DNA of 64,000 nucleotides from Typha latifolia (GCA_019914945.1 CM034107.1:6696001-6760000); one strand, 5' to 3'. Shown: positions 1 through 12,125, counted from the first letter of the stretch. Numbers and translations: made by a program. The notes: generated by a model not told the origin, from the letters alone.

Positions 1-312
1 ATAATATGAAACCCTAATTCTAGAGGATTCCGGTCGATCACGTTCGAAGGCGCCTGATCACGTTCGAACGCACTAAAAGACATTATCTGTATGTGCGAAC
101 ACGATGCAGGCGTTCAATCGTGGGCGTTCAAACTCGCCCGACCGCGTTCGAATGCACAATATGCGTTCTCTATATTTGTGAACCTGATGCAGGCGTTCGC
201 AAGGGTATTTGAACGCGACCCCTCCTGCGTTCGAATGCGGACCTATATGAATTTTATTTCAATGAAAATGAACACCTAATGCAATAAGAAAAGATCCTAT
301 CTAAGTGTATCA
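1..312 (-). mobile_element. Gy1 LTR (3' LTR, partial; continues left of window)
   Basis: Read on the minus strand the LTR begins TGATACACTTAGATAGG at 312 and runs off the left edge. It matches the better Gy1 LTRs at 31781 and 53227. It carries several degenerate copies of the 12-bp palindrome GCGTTCGAACGC, mostly changed by C-to-T or G-to-A at CpG. A purine-rich strand at about 322-341 (minus sense) abuts it and fits the polypurine tract. Confidence 0.8.
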
Positions 313-1180
313 GTGCACCATGCTTCCCCTACCTTGCCCTCAAGGTGAAAAGTCGGGGAAACACTCTAAGATATCAGTCTCCAACTCCCATGTCGCCTCA
401 TCAGATAGTTTGCCAAGCCACTCAACTAGAATCTCCATCTCCAATCTTGTACCATGTCATCGTCGGCATCTAGCAAGTACTCGAACTGGCTCTGCGATCT
501 CTATCTCCTCCAATGGCTCCGGTAGGACTGATCCAACAATCTCATGATCTCCAATGCGCTCTCTCAATAATGAAACATAAAAGACAGGATGCACTCTCAA
601 CCCCTCCGGCAGCTCCAAATAATATGCAACCGGACCAATACGCTCCAACACCCAAAACAGACCAAAGTAGCGATGTGCTAACTTTTGGTTACGCATCGGA
701 CGTAAAGTCACCTATCAATACGGCTGCACCCTCACAAACACCCAACTGCCGATGTCGAACTCCTGCTCCCTATGGCTATGATCATAAACTTACTTCATAC
801 GGTTTTGAGCAAGTTTAAGATGAGCACGCAACCTCCTTAATGTGGCGTCTCTATCCATCAAAGCTAAGTCCACCTCCGTATGATCTGAAGATGCCACTGG
901 ATTATAAGCGCATAACGTCGGAGCCGTGCGTCCATACACTACCTCAAATGGAGTCATGCCAATGCTGCAATAGTAGGCGGTGTTATAAGACCACTCTGCC
1001 CACGGTAAGAACTCCAACTATCGTCTCAGCATCTCTCCCACAAAGCACCTCAATTACTGCTCAATACCTCGATTGACCACCTCGGTTTGGCCGTCTGTCT
1101 ATGGATGGTAGGTTGAACTGAAGTTCAACCGAGTCCCTACAATCTGAGAACCTCAGTCCAAAAGTCGCTCATAAATAGCA
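313..1180 (-). pseudogene. Gy1 pol remnant: C-terminal integrase
   Basis: Two minus-strand open stretches in different frames (790-1017 and 457-711) encode the tail of a Ty3/gypsy integrase. The first holds the WAEWSYNTAYYCSIGMTPFE block and a following VVYGR, typical of the end of the catalytic domain. The second holds GPVAYYLELPE and VFYVSLLRERIGDHE, the GPY/F-type C-terminal module. The frame change means it is not translated as one protein. It lies just upstream of the polypurine tract and 3' LTR in the expected order, so it is the 3' end of a minus-strand Gy1 element cut off at about 1180. Confidence 0.8.
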
Positions 1181-1454
1181 TAATGAATTTGGCTACCACC
1201 CACATATTTATAGAGGCTAGTCAACAAGTCCTAAAATAATAAGTAACCATAATTCTAGAAAATTCTTGCCAATCGTGTTCGAACGCACCTGATCATGTTC
1301 GAATGCACAAAAGACATTCTTTGTATGTTTGAACGCAATGCAAGCGTTCAAACGTAGGCGTTCTTACTCGTCCTGCCGCGTTCGAACACATAATATGTGT
1401 TCTCTATATTTGCGAACCTAATGCAGGCATTTGTAAGGACGTTCGAACACAATC
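1181..1454 (-). mobile_element. Gy1 LTR fragment
   Basis: Minus-strand match to the Gy1 LTR from its TATA region (ATATTTATAGAGGCTAG in plus) through the palindrome-rich U3. It joins integrase sequence at about 1180 with no PPT or PBS between them, so it is a rearranged piece. It is broken on the right by Gy3 LTR sequence. Confidence 0.7.
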
Positions 1455-3420
1455 TATAACACTCAAACTCTAAACACGTGCATGGCACGAGCCCACACGG
1501 CACGTGCATAATACCGACCATTTGGTTAGTGACTGAAAATCAAATAAACTTGTATCAACATCATAATTTTATCCACAACATCTAAACTAAGAATAACTCA
1601 AGTCTAATTGTCAAAAACATATAGATAACCCTACTTGGGCCCGACATAGACCACAACACATCATTAAGAGCTTTTCACAGCTACATATACACAACGGTGG
1701 TATATACATAATTATACAATTACAAAGTCACCTATTAGAATATAAGACAAGGATAAAGACACACTTTGGAAGATATCCACTAATACATCATATAAGATAA
1801 CTCATCTAGCATATAACACTAACCACACTCTACTCTTCACCCACCGGCAAGACCTCTAAGGAAGTATCCTACTCCACTCATTCACTTGAATTATGAGCTA
1901 AAGGCTTAGTGAATAGATCTTACCCCGAATTAGTGATGCCAAATAGAGAGTAAATCAAGTACTTGGATAATATGAATCGAAAGAGCATCATGTCATGAAT
2001 GAGTATATGAATGTTCCTCAATAATACATAAATGAAAAATAGATAACCATCATCATAACTCTCTCTCAAATATAATACATATGATGCATGCCGATCTTGA
2101 TTATGCTATGATATCAAATGCAACCACCTATGATACATATTGACCATTCGATAATCAGGTATAACAAATAATATTGAAATTATATGCATTTCTCAACATT
2201 ACAAGCATCATCGACATCTCGGTATAATATCATCATAGTAGACTACTGTGCATAGTCAACACCCGATCTCAATATCCTACCCATAGACTCAAAATATACC
2301 CTGCCATACGCTAAGGGTATCTTAGTTATAATCATACCCTGCCATACGCTAAGGGTATATCAAAATCCATTTAGATCGGGTACCCCACTAGTTAATAGAA
2401 ATCACATGAGGGTAAGGCGAACTGCAGGTGTTTGATTGTTTGTGCACACAGACTCAATTGACCTCGGACATGGGCCACGAGATATTGCATATCAATAACC
2501 ATAATCATCACTCCATGCACCCTTAACCCTGGCGCCTACTTGGGTACCCTCATGCTTTTACTATCAACTTTCCTATCACTGAGATTTATGCATTTCTTTC
2601 TATATGATAGATCACGTGCATATATTCAGTACTATAACAAGTCATGCATATCAGGAATTTAGGTGGTAAGGAAGTCAAGAGGAAAATAATGCAATGCAGT
2701 CTCCAACCATATAACTAATACATGCATATCCCTGCTAGTCTATCATATGCATTCTCATGCTAGAGATCATCTCGACACAAAGTCATAACAATATAATTAT
2801 CTTAAATCATCTGTATATATCACCAATATACTCATATCCTGGATCAGTCTAATCAAATGCATGACAGAATATGCTTGACTAAAATCATCTCTAGATAAAG
2901 TCATATAATTATGTTGGAGGCCAAAACATGCATGTACATAATATCTAATATATCCTAATTTGAGAAAGGTGTCTAGGGAATAAGACTACTCACACTGAAC
3001 AGAATATGCAAACCATGTATCTCTCACGTCCGTCAATTAAACATCAACTCATCGTTAGGGTCCACGGGGTCTCACATAAGGGAGTTCGGAGTTTGAGAAT
3101 ATTTAAGTAATATGATGTTAGCCGTTTATCCCATTTAGAATTCATTGGTGTAAAATGTAATAAATTATTTTATTTTATTAAATAACTTGATATACATTAT
3201 ATATATATAATTAAGATGACCTTATTCTAATTATATATTAGGCATATAATAATTAATCTCTTTTAGCATAAAAGAATCAGATATACAATAATATAATTAA
3301 AATATATGTACATAAAATAACTAACTATAATTTAATGATTTGGCAATTACTACTTTTACTTAACTAGTTACTAATCATACATATAATAATCATTATCCAT
3401 AAATATAAAAATACTTATTT
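1455..3420 (-). mobile_element. Gy3 long LTR, partial
   Basis: About 2 kb aligns by eye with the solo LTR at 49263-52368: the edge TATAACACTC (for TGTAACACC), GACCATTTGGTTAGT, CCACAACACATCATTAAGAGC, and the late AT-rich block. It contains two ATACCCT/AGGGTAT hairpins at 2296-2320 and 2334-2358. Its sense strand is minus. The right part of the LTR resumes at 4141 after a piece of Gy3 gag. No gene was seen. Confidence 0.7.
2296..2358. repeat. Two hairpin repeats in the Gy3 LTR
   Basis: Two copies of ATACCCT-loop-AGGGTAT (2296-2320 and 2334-2358) share the loop GCCATACGCTA. They are the same hairpin unit that occurs six times at 56423-56650 and in pairs at 45929-45990 and 50164-50224. Confidence 0.8.
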
Positions 3421-4140
3421 GTGATACTGCTTGGCTGAGACCCCAGATCCTCGTGAATCAGATCGATTAATAGATGAAACAACACTATAACTCCCACGAT
3501 AAGGATGATAGGGAGGGCGATGCTGTGAGTGTAAAGACGATAAGCTCTAGCTAGTAGAAGGAGCTCTATAACTCCCGTCTCGCCCAGACTGTGTCACAGA
3601 TTGCCGAGAATCCATAGACCTCTTTTCCTGAATCACCCCCTCAAGTTTCATAACCCTCTCTACTATATTAGCATAAGGTATGAGGCCTTCTGCCTCCAAG
3701 CTATGACGTATAGCATAATTCAGCCCATGTTTGAAACGTCGAGCTCTAGCTGCTTCATTTGGAACTTGATGGGGCACAAAACATGCTAAAGCATTAAATT
3801 TGGCCTCATATTCTGCCACCGTCATAGGACCCTAACGTAAATGCAGAAATTCTTCTTCCAACTTTTCTTTCCTCCAAGCTGGAAAATGCTTTTGATCAAA
3901 GGCATCAAGAAATAACTCCCAAGTGATGACTACATCCCCTATCCGTGATTTTATCACTCTCTATGGCTTTCCACCATTGTTCCGCCTCACCTTTGAGCAT
4001 AAAGGTAGCAAAGGCTACCTTCTACTGATCATTATATCCTAAAGTATCCAACATTTTCTCTATGTCCGATAACCATCCACTGGCCTCCAGTGGATCAACA
4101 CCTCCACTGTAAATTAGGGGGTTTAACTGCATAAACTTAT
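3421..4140 (-). pseudogene. Gy3 gag fragment embedded in Gy3 LTR sequence
   Basis: Minus-strand coding remnant of a retrotransposon gag capsid. The open stretch 3547-3825 contains MTVAEYEAKFNALACFVPHQ and ARARRFKHGLNYAIR, and aligns with the gag of the Gy3 element at 37574-38050. Upstream codons at 3830-4140 continue the match (FLLDAFDQKHFPAW-like) with stops and frame changes. It keeps the MTVAEYEAKF segment that the 37.6-kb copy has lost. It sits where about 750 bp of the Gy3 LTR should be, so internal and LTR sequence have been recombined. Confidence 0.75.
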
Positions 4141-4333
4141 TTAAGGGGAGTGAGAGATCTCACCGGTGGCGGCGGCTCCAGGGAAGGTGTCGACAATGAG
4201 GAGAGAAAAGAGTGTGAGAGAGAGAGTAGAGAAAGAGTAGGGTGAGAGGGTGGTAGAGAGAGAGAGAGATAGAAGGAGAAAGAGAAGCTATGGAGGGGGA
4301 AAAAGGGCGGCAGCGGTGTGGCGCATCACCAAT
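4141..4333 (-). mobile_element. Gy3 LTR fragment (GA-rich end)
   Basis: GTGAGAGATCTCACCGGTGG and the GA-rich run at 4200-4290 match 52050-52215 of the solo Gy3 LTR. The terminal 150 bp or so of that LTR is missing and the sequence switches directly to Gy1 pol. Confidence 0.7.
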
Positions 4334-4625
4334 GTCAGTCTCCAATTCTCATGTCGCCTCATCGGATGGCTTGCCAAGCTACTCAACTAAAATCTCCATC
4401 TCCAATCTGGTACCATGTCATCGTCGGCGTCTAGCAAGTACACAAACTGGCTCTATAATCTCTATCTCCTCCAATGGATCCGGTAGAATTGATCCAACGA
4501 TCTCATGATCTCCAATGCGCTCCCTCAACAATGAAACATGAAAGATAGGATGCACTCTCGACTCCTTCGACAGCTCCAAATGATATGCAACTGGACCAAT
4601 ATGCTCCAACACCCGAAATGGACTA
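4334..4625 (-). pseudogene. Gy1 integrase C-terminal remnant, 3' part
   Basis: Minus-strand coding remnant; the stretch 4418-4612 encodes GPVAYHLELSKESRVHPIFH and LLRERIGDHEIVGSI, the same C-terminal integrase module as at 457-711. The element is split by a solo Co1 LTR at 4626-5661 and its pol resumes at 5667. This is the 3' end of the internal region; PPT and LTR are missing, replaced by Gy3 sequence. Confidence 0.8.
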
Positions 4626-5661
4626 TGAAAAAATCCCTAGACACAAGTATGTATCTAAACACTAGGCAATGATCTCACTCGTTCGCTTAAGTAAAAGTTC
4701 GTAGAAATATTAAGAACGAAAGTAGAGATGAATGCCAAGATTTTAACGTGGAAAAACCCAAACGGGAAAAAACCACGGATCCAAACTCGGATCAAAACCA
4801 ATCACTAGAATAGTAGCAGTTACAAGACTGACTCTCAAAACAACCCGTCGATCCAAACGACTTTGTTCCTCTCAGTCTTGATCGCTAGAACCCACGATTC
4901 ACCGCTTCTCGTGATTGAAGTCCAATCTCAGTAACCCTCGAGATTGATCTTTCGTCTAGATATCCCTTAAGACGAAAGATTAAGATTTGTAGATGAGAAG
5001 AGCCTTGTTAGTTGAAGAACCGATGTAGCCTCAAGAAGTCTCCTTCAATAATGCTTCTTCAACCACCCTAGAGATAGGGTTTCACAATCCTTATATATGA
5101 TCTCCAAGATAGAGCCAAATCTAAATCTTATCCGTACTCACGAAAGTACAAGATAGAGCCAAATCCTAATCTTATCCGTACTCACGAAAGTACAAGATAG
5201 AGCCAAATCCAAATCTTATCCGTACTCACGATCTTCAAGATAGAGCCAAATCTAAATCTTATCCGTACTCACGATCTTCAAGATAGAGCCAAATCCAAAT
5301 CTTATCCGCACTCATGAAAGTACAAGATAGAGCCAAATCCTAATCTTATCCGTACTCACGAAAGTACAATATTCTTAAACTTTGTTGGTGCGTTCGAACG
5401 GGCTCGAGTGCGTTTGAACGCGACAGCTTGAATTCTTCAGGTTGCGTTCGAACGCGTTTATGAACGCAGCTCTCGGTCTGTGTGAACGCAATACCCGCGT
5501 TCGAACGCGTTTGTGAACGCGGTGTGAACTCGACGGCTTTTCTCCAATAATCTTGTAATTCTTCAAACCAGAGATATTCTAGACTTGTGTAAAGCTCATA
5601 TACATGAAAAAATATACTTAGAATATTTTGTACATAATTGCCAACAAATAAAAACCTAACA
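4626..5661 (-). mobile_element. Solo Co1 LTR (1036 bp) with TSD GACTA
   Basis: Plus-strand limits are TGAAAAAATCCC and AAAACCTAACA, flanked by GACTA at 4621-4625 and 5662-5666. Removing it and one TSD restores continuous Gy1 integrase sequence. It matches the Co1 LTRs at 11109-12125 and 58856-59911. On the sense (minus) strand the order is palindrome cluster, a 44-bp tandem repeat, then a TATA-like CATATATAAGG near 5091-5100. There is no internal sequence, so it is a solo LTR left by LTR-LTR recombination. Confidence 0.92.
5106..5368 (-). repeat. Six tandem 43-44 bp units in the Co1 LTR
   Basis: Units starting AAGATAGAGCCAAAT recur at 5106, 5150, 5194, 5237, 5280 and 5324. Units 3 and 4 have ACGATCTTC where the others have CGAAAGTAC. 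The array lies between the TATA box and the palindrome cluster. The Co1 LTRs near 11586 and 59337 have only one unit, so it expanded in this copy. Confidence 0.9.
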
Positions 5662-5666
5662 GACTA

Positions 5667-6650
5667 AAGTAGTGATGTGCTAACTTTTAGTTACGCATCG
5701 GACGTAAGGTCACCTGTTGATATGGTTGCACCCTTACAAACACCCAATTGCCGATGTCGACTCTTGCTCCCTTTGGCTATGATCATAAACTTACTTCATG
5801 CAGTTTTGAGCAAGTTTAAGATAAGCATGCAACCTACTCAATGTGACGTCTCTATTCATCAATGCTAAGTCCACATCCGTCCGGTCTGCAGATGCTACTG
5901 GATCATAAGCACGTAACGTCGGAGCCGTGTGTCCATACACCACCTCAAATGGAGTCATGTCAATGCTGCTATGGTAGACGCTGTTATAATACCACTCTGC
6001 TCACGGTAAGAACTCCAACCATCGTCTCGGCATCTCTCTAACAAAGCATCTCAAATACTACTCAATGCCTCGATTAACCACCTCAGTTTGACAGTCCGTC
6101 TATGGATGGTAGGTTGAACTTAAGTTCAATCGAGTTCCCTATAATCTGAAAAACTTAGTCCAAAAGTAGCTCATAAATACACGATTATGATCGGAGACAA
6201 TCGTGCATGGCATGCCATGTAATCGAGCCACATCTCTAACAAAAATTTCAGCCACCGACTTGGCTGAAAACGAATGTGATAATGTCGAAAAATACGCATA
6301 CTTACTCAATCTTTCAACCACTACAAAGATAACAGAATAACCATGTACCAGTGGAAGACCCTCTATGAAGTCCATAGAAATGTCTTCCTAACCACGGTCC
6401 GGTATAGATAAAGGCTGTAGTAATCTGGCCTGTTTCAATGTGGTTGTCTTAGCTCTTTGACAGACTTCGCAAGCATGGACAAAATGCCTCATATCTCGCT
6501 TCAATCTTGGCCACGTGCAACTCTAAGATATCCCCCTATAAGTCCTCAAGATACCCTCATGACCCGCCTCTAGAGCTTGGTGGAAGTGCTCCAATTATTT
6601 CTGCCGCAATCCATCATTTGCGGGCACCCGAATACATCCGCGATCCAGTA
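5667..6650 (-). pseudogene. Gy1 integrase remnant
   Basis: Minus-strand integrase, order by homology: zinc-binding H2C2 region (HACEVCQRAK, near 6440-6480), then the catalytic core at 6139-6375 with MDFIEGLPLVHGYSVIFVVV, RLSKYAYF and the second acidic motif IVSDHNRVF, then the C-terminal tail continued at 4334-4625. In the second acidic motif the usual SDRD reads SDHN. Stops and frame shifts separate the pieces. In a live element this enzyme would insert the cDNA; this copy is dead. Confidence 0.8.
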
Positions 6651-7295
6651 GCAAACTACCTCGATTCTCCAACTCTGGATGGCACTCTAGATCATTCATC
6701 ACCTCAGCTCGTCAAGGAATAGAAAGGTAGGAGAAGAATAGGCTACAAGCTCGGCGGTATCGGGTTGGAGCGATAGTGCATCCACCGCTCTATTTTTTAT
6801 TCCCTTATTGTATTGGATTTCATAATCATACCCTAGCAATTTTGTGACCCATCTTTGCTGTGCCAGAGTGTGTATACGCTGTCCCATAAAGTATGGAAGG
6901 CTACTTTGATCGGTTCGGATAATGAATCATCTACCGATCAAATAAGGTCTCCAGTTTGTCACTGTATGTAGAATTGCCAACATCTCTCTCTCGTAAGTTG
7001 ATAATTGCTGAGATTTTTGTGATAAAGTCTTGCTAAGATAGGCAATGGGACGTCCTCCCTGTATTAGTACAGCTCCTATGCCAACACCCAACGCATCACA
7101 TTCCACAATGAACTCTTTGGTGAAGTCTGGTAGCACTAAAATGGGTGCTGACTTCATTGCTGTTTTTAGTTTTTCAAAGGCTGTCATGGCTTCATCTGTC
7201 CATCTAAAAGAGTCATTCTTCAAAAAAGAAGTGACAGAAGCAGCGATCTTGCCATATCTGGCGATGAATCGGCGATAATATCCAGTTAGCCCCAA
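6651..7295 (-). pseudogene. Gy1 RNase H remnant
   Basis: The minus-strand stretch 6927-7295 encodes GLTGYYRRFIARYGKIA, a tether or connection region, then FIVECDALGVGIGAVLIQGG and STYEREMLAILHTV, the RNase H fold of Ty3/gypsy pol. 6699-6887 continues with QQRWVTKLLGYDYEIQYNKG and AVDALS. The two are out of register, and RNase H is interrupted. It directly follows the reverse transcriptase on its right. Confidence 0.85.
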
Positions 7296-8095
7296 AAATC
7301 ATCTCAATCCGGTGGTAGTAGTAGGAATAGGCCAAGCGGTCATGCATGCAATCTTTTGAGGATCCGTCTCTACACCATCCACTGAAATGATGTGGCATAA
7401 ATACTCCACTTTTGGTACTCCCCATAGGCACTTGGATTTCTTGATCTTCAATTCGTTTTGGTTCAACAAATTCAGCACATCCTCTAAAGGCCGCCAATGC
7501 TGCAATTAAGTTCTGCTATACACCAAAATGTCGTCAAAAAATACCAATAAATACATTCACAACAGAGGCTGAAATATATCCTTCATGAGGCCTTGAAAGG
7601 TAGCTGGAGCATTGGTGAGACCAAAAGGCATCACCTGGAACTCGTAATGTATGTCCGGAGTCCGAAATGCAGTTTTGTGCACATCCGTCGGATGAATTAT
7701 AATTTGATAATACCCGGCCCTCAAGTCAAGCTTACTAAATATAGTTGCCCCTACAAGCTCGTCCAGCAGCTCCTTTTAACCAGAATGGGATACCGGTCCT
7801 TGACAGTAATAGCGTTTAGTGCTCGATAGTCGACACAAAAATGTCATGTCCCGTCCTTTTTTCGCACCAATAGCATAGGGGATGAGTATGAGCTATGACT
7901 TGGTTGAATGGGGCCTTGCTCCAACATCTTGGCTATCATCTTAGAGATAACTTCTTTATGCACATGTGGATACCGATATGGCCTCACGTTCACCGGTGCA
8001 GCCCCAGGTACAATCTCTATGCGATAGTTCGCCGCTCTCCTCGATGGCAACTCCTATGGCTCCTCAAACAGTCTATAAAAGTTATCTAATAAATT
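7296..8095 (-). pseudogene. Gy1 reverse transcriptase remnant
   Basis: Minus-strand RT in several frames. 7844-8050 encodes PYRYPHVHKEVISKMIAKML and LLVRKKDGT, the start of the palm. Near 7590-7740 are the YYQI, TAFRT-like and [14 protein letters not shown] motifs. At about 7510-7540 a VFFDDILVY catalytic box is readable. 7299-7505 gives KIKKSKCLWGVPKVEYLCHI. Frameshifts and a stop near 7505 break it. It belongs to the same insertion as the flanking RNase H and protease. Confidence 0.85.
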
Positions 8096-8343
8096 AGACA
8101 GTTCAATGGTAGTACTTAAGCTTCGTGCCATCTCTAATAGTAATGTCAAATCCCGTGGTTGGTTCGGCCTCCAAACCCAATCTCCTCACTAACCTCTCAT
8201 CTAGAAAGTTGTGTGTACTCCCCGAATTGATGAGGATGTGCACACAATATTTTCTAACAAGTCCGTCTACCCGTAACGTTCGCCGTGCGAAAGTACCTAA
8301 ATATGCATGCATCGATATTTTAGCTTGGATATCTTCCTCCTTG
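8096..8343 (-). pseudogene. Gy1 aspartic protease remnant
   Basis: Minus-strand protease with VRKYCVHILINSGSTHNFLD: the retropepsin D-[ST]-G triad reads NSG, so the catalytic Asp is Asn. The equivalent Gy1 copy at 42080 has DSG and Gy2 has DTG. It is cut at about 8343, where AT-rich sequence begins. The gag of this element is absent. Confidence 0.8.
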
Positions 8344-11108
8344 CTGAAATAACCCAGATAAAAAATAAAAATAAATAAATAAATAAATAAATAAAAATAA
8401 AATAAAAGAAGAATATTAATATTAATAACAATAATAATAATAATATATAAATTAAATATAAAAAAGAGACAAAAGAAAGAAATAAAAAAATAAAAAAAAA
8501 ATTTGTTGCATGGCACGAGATTTGAGATTATTCTGAGCAGATATAGCATATTTTTAGATTTTTGACCTTTTATGGATATATTTGAGATTTGGAGATTGAT
8601 ATAAAAAGATATATGTGAAGAGAGACCATTCTGATTTTTATGAAAATTATAATTATTGATTGCGGATGGATGAGTAAGACATATGATGATTTTGTATAGT
8701 GGAAAATATATTAGGTGATGTGATATAGATGATTGTAGATTGTATATAGAAAAGAATTTTTGGATGACTAATATGATAAATTATATTTGCAAGATACTTG
8801 TGTTAGTAGGTATAAAATTTTGATTGTATCGACAAAATGGATGATTTAATAGGGATATGTTTGTCCAATAATAATACTAGTGGATTAACGTCTCGTTTAA
8901 ATCTCTAAGTTGATGATTACCAAATAAGGTAACGAGCATTGTAAATATGGCATGGATACAATTATTGGATTGTGAGTAATGTCAGTAGATGAGACGTAAT
9001 GTGTGTATTTTTGGATGACACGATACTAAGTTTAGTTTAGTAACTGCTAAGTATTTGAATATGATTAGATGGAAAGAACGATAATGAAAGGAATTATATA
9101 GAGTAAAGGTAGTTACTAAGTTGATGGGCTCATGACATATATGATAGTGAAAGTATATTTTGATTATTAGTTTAGTTTTGGACATTAATTTATAGGATAA
9201 GAATATTATAGCATAACATTTGTGTGTTTTGGGTGATGAATTTTAATTACAAATATACAAACTTATTTTTTTTTTATGATTATTATGTTATATTAATAAT
9301 GTTATAGAAGGATTTTGATGATGCTATATGATTAAATTGTTCAGTATATGTGGTGCACTTTATATAGAGGATGTGATAGAATATTAAGTTGAGACTCTTG
9401 AAGAAATATATGAGGTTTAACTGATTTAATTATGAATGAGATATGTTGGTTTTTAATCATAGATGTTAAATTAAGATATTATGTGCTTTGACAGGTTAGT
9501 TCTTTTGATGATACTAATTGGAGAGATAGTTTGATAGAGTTATTCATAGAGCCTATAGATCTGATTATTTATTAGGACTGATAGATGATTTGGAAGTTGA
9601 ACTAATTGCTTCATAGGACGGTAATGAAGGGAATACAAAGGGCTATGATATTTCGTATACAGTATATCAATGGATGTTTAATATATTGCTAGATGATAAA
9701 CAGATAATGATGTATAGGAAAGTAATTATATTAGCATTTGTTTAACCGTTGGCTTACATAGTCAATTATTACTAGAGGTTATTGAGCAAGCATTTTAGAA
9801 TGATGAGATTGATCTTAATAATTGTAAAGAGTTACAGGTTTGCATTTGAGTCTTAAGATAAAGTTATTTGATTGGGAGATAATGATTTCATGATTGGGAG
9901 ATAATGATTTCATGATTAGTTCCATTATAGTTTGATATTTTAATGAATTGCAAAGTTAAGGTTGTGAGTTGATCTAAAGTAAAATGGAAGATATACTAGT
10001 AAGGTTGTAATTTACAATTTTGGATGTCTTCTAATCTATATGAATCAACTAGTGTCAGTTATTTTATTAGCAGATCATAATAGCATTATCAATTCAGGAG
10101 ATTAATCTTAGTAACTTTAGTTCAAGTACAATGATTTTGTAGATTTGTGTAAGATATTTTTATGTATTCTTAAAGATCAAGTATGATGGATTAGTAAATA
10201 TTTGTGTGGCAATGGATTTATATTATGAATTGAATATCATATTTGTCGAGATATTGAAAAGATTATTGGATTACTTAGTAGAACTTAGTGGATAGTCTTT
10301 AGATCTGAATATCGATATTATTAAGTGATACTTTGGTGGATATACTAGTAGTGATAGTAATTAAATAGATAATGATCAAACTAGAATTATGTGAATCGAG
10401 AAATGATTAGTTTGGATACAGAAATGATTGATAGAAAGATCATTATAAAGTTTATCATGTATGTTCCTTGAGATAGTTTGAATTTAACCTTTCAGATATT
10501 GCAGATTAAGAAGAAAGATAATGTGGAGAATTATAAGGGTGTATAAATTCGTTTGAGGTTGCATTAGGATTAACATTGATAGGTTTGATTTAATGAACTA
10601 AATGTTATTTTAAAAAATGTATTATAAATACAAGTGATATTGTAGTCTTATATGGATAGGTGTGATCTCTATTGATTTATTTAGTAATTTGCATAATAGT
10701 TTAAGTATAAGAGCGGTGTATCTTTAGATAAGAGAATTTCTACTAATGTCTAGGAGCAGGATAATTTCTAAGTATTTGATGAAAGCAGAGTGGATATGAG
10801 TGAAAATTGAGATCAGCGAAAAATGTATTTTGGACAGATTTAGGTTTCTTGGAGTATAACATGATGCAATTAATTGATGTCAACACTTTCCATATTAGTG
10901 TATGTGATTAGTTAGCATTAAAAAAATCTTTGTTAAGGATGAGTACTATTATAAATATTTTTCTAGAACTGATGTTTGCAGAGCGATAGTACAATTATCG
11001 GATTGGCTTAGATTTAGAAAATTGATTCTTATATTAAGAATATTTTTTATCGTGCAAAATTAGGAGTTAGGGATTAGAGAGCAGTAAGCGATGTATGAGT
11101 TATGGATT
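8344..11108. other. AT-rich block without recognisable genes
   Basis: No coding homology seen on either strand. The left edge TGAAATAACCCAG followed by A-rich sequence resembles the sense start of the Gy3 LTR (TGTAATAACCCAAGT), so this may be a plus-oriented long LTR of a related family, cut on the right by the Co1 LTR. CpG is nearly absent, as expected of old methylated DNA. It holds an AAAT microsatellite near 8369-8400 and a perfect 22-bp tandem duplication at 9871-9914. Confidence 0.35.
9871..9914. repeat. 22-bp tandem duplication
   Basis: ATTGGGAGATAATGATTTCATG occurs twice without a gap. The copies are identical in otherwise decayed sequence, so the duplication is recent. Confidence 0.9.
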
Positions 11109-12125
11109 TGAAAAACCCTAGACACAAGTATGTATCTAAGTATTAGGCAATGATATCACTCGTTCGCTTAAGTAAAAGTCTGAATAAATATTAAGAACGA
11201 AAGTAAAGATGAACGCCAAGATTTTAACGTGGAAAAACCCAAACGGGAAAAAACCACGGATCCAAACTCGGATCAAAAACAATCACTAGAATAGTAGCAC
11301 TTACAAGACTGACTCACAAAATAACCCGTCGATCCAAACGACTTTGTTCCTCTTAGTCTTGCTTGCTAGAACCCACGATTCACTGCTTCTCGTGATTGAA
11401 GTCCAACCTCAGTAACCCTCGAGATTGATCTTTCGTCTAGATAGCCCTTAAGACGAAAGATTAACTTTTAATGATGAGTGGAGCCTTGTTAGTTGAAGAA
11501 CCGATGTAGCCTCAAGAAGTCTCCTTCAATAATGCTTCTTCAACAATCTAGAGATAGGGCATCACAATCCTTATATATGATCTCCAAGATAGAGCCAAAT
11601 CCAAGTCTTATCCATACTCACGAAAGTCCAATTTTATCAAACTTCGTTAGTGCGTTCGAACGCGGCCCGGATTCGAACGCGACCCGGGTGCGTTTGAACG
11701 ACATGACTTGATCTCAGGTGCATTCGAACGGGCCCGAGTGCGTTCGAATGCGACAACTTGAATTCTTTAGGTTGCGTTCGAACGCGTTTGTGAAAGCAAC
11801 TCTCGATCTGTGTGAACGCAGTACCTGCGTTCGAACGCGTTTGTGAACGCAGCTCTCGGTCTGTGTGAACGCAGTACCCGAGTTTGACCGCGTTTGTGAA
11901 CACAGCTCTTGGTCTGGGTGAACGCAAGTACCTGAGTTCGAACGTGTTTGTGAACGCACCGCGTTCGAACGCGTTTGTGAACGCGGTGTGAACTCAACAG
12001 CTTTTCTCCAATAATCTTACAATTCTTCAAACCAGAGATATTCTAGACTTGTATAAAGCTCATATACATGTAAAAATATACTTAGAATATTTTGTACACA
12101 ATTTCCAACAATTAAAAACCTAACA
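11109..12125 (-). mobile_element. Co1 LTR (3' LTR of the left-arm copia copy)
   Basis: Plus-strand limits TGAAAAACCC and AAAACCTAACA; 1017 bp. It abuts ATCTCCCC on the right, which is the polypurine tract read backwards, so it is the 3' LTR of a minus-strand copia element. The palindrome cluster lies at about 11650-11985. A partner 5' LTR is absent because the element is truncated at 18845. GGATT (11104-11108) would be the left TSD; no right TSD can be found. Confidence 0.85.

Noticed and set aside
8103..8549. 148-codon open frame with a membrane-like N-terminus
   Set aside because: The hydrophobic half is translation of the AT-rich flank; only the last 60-80 codons are Gy1 protease.
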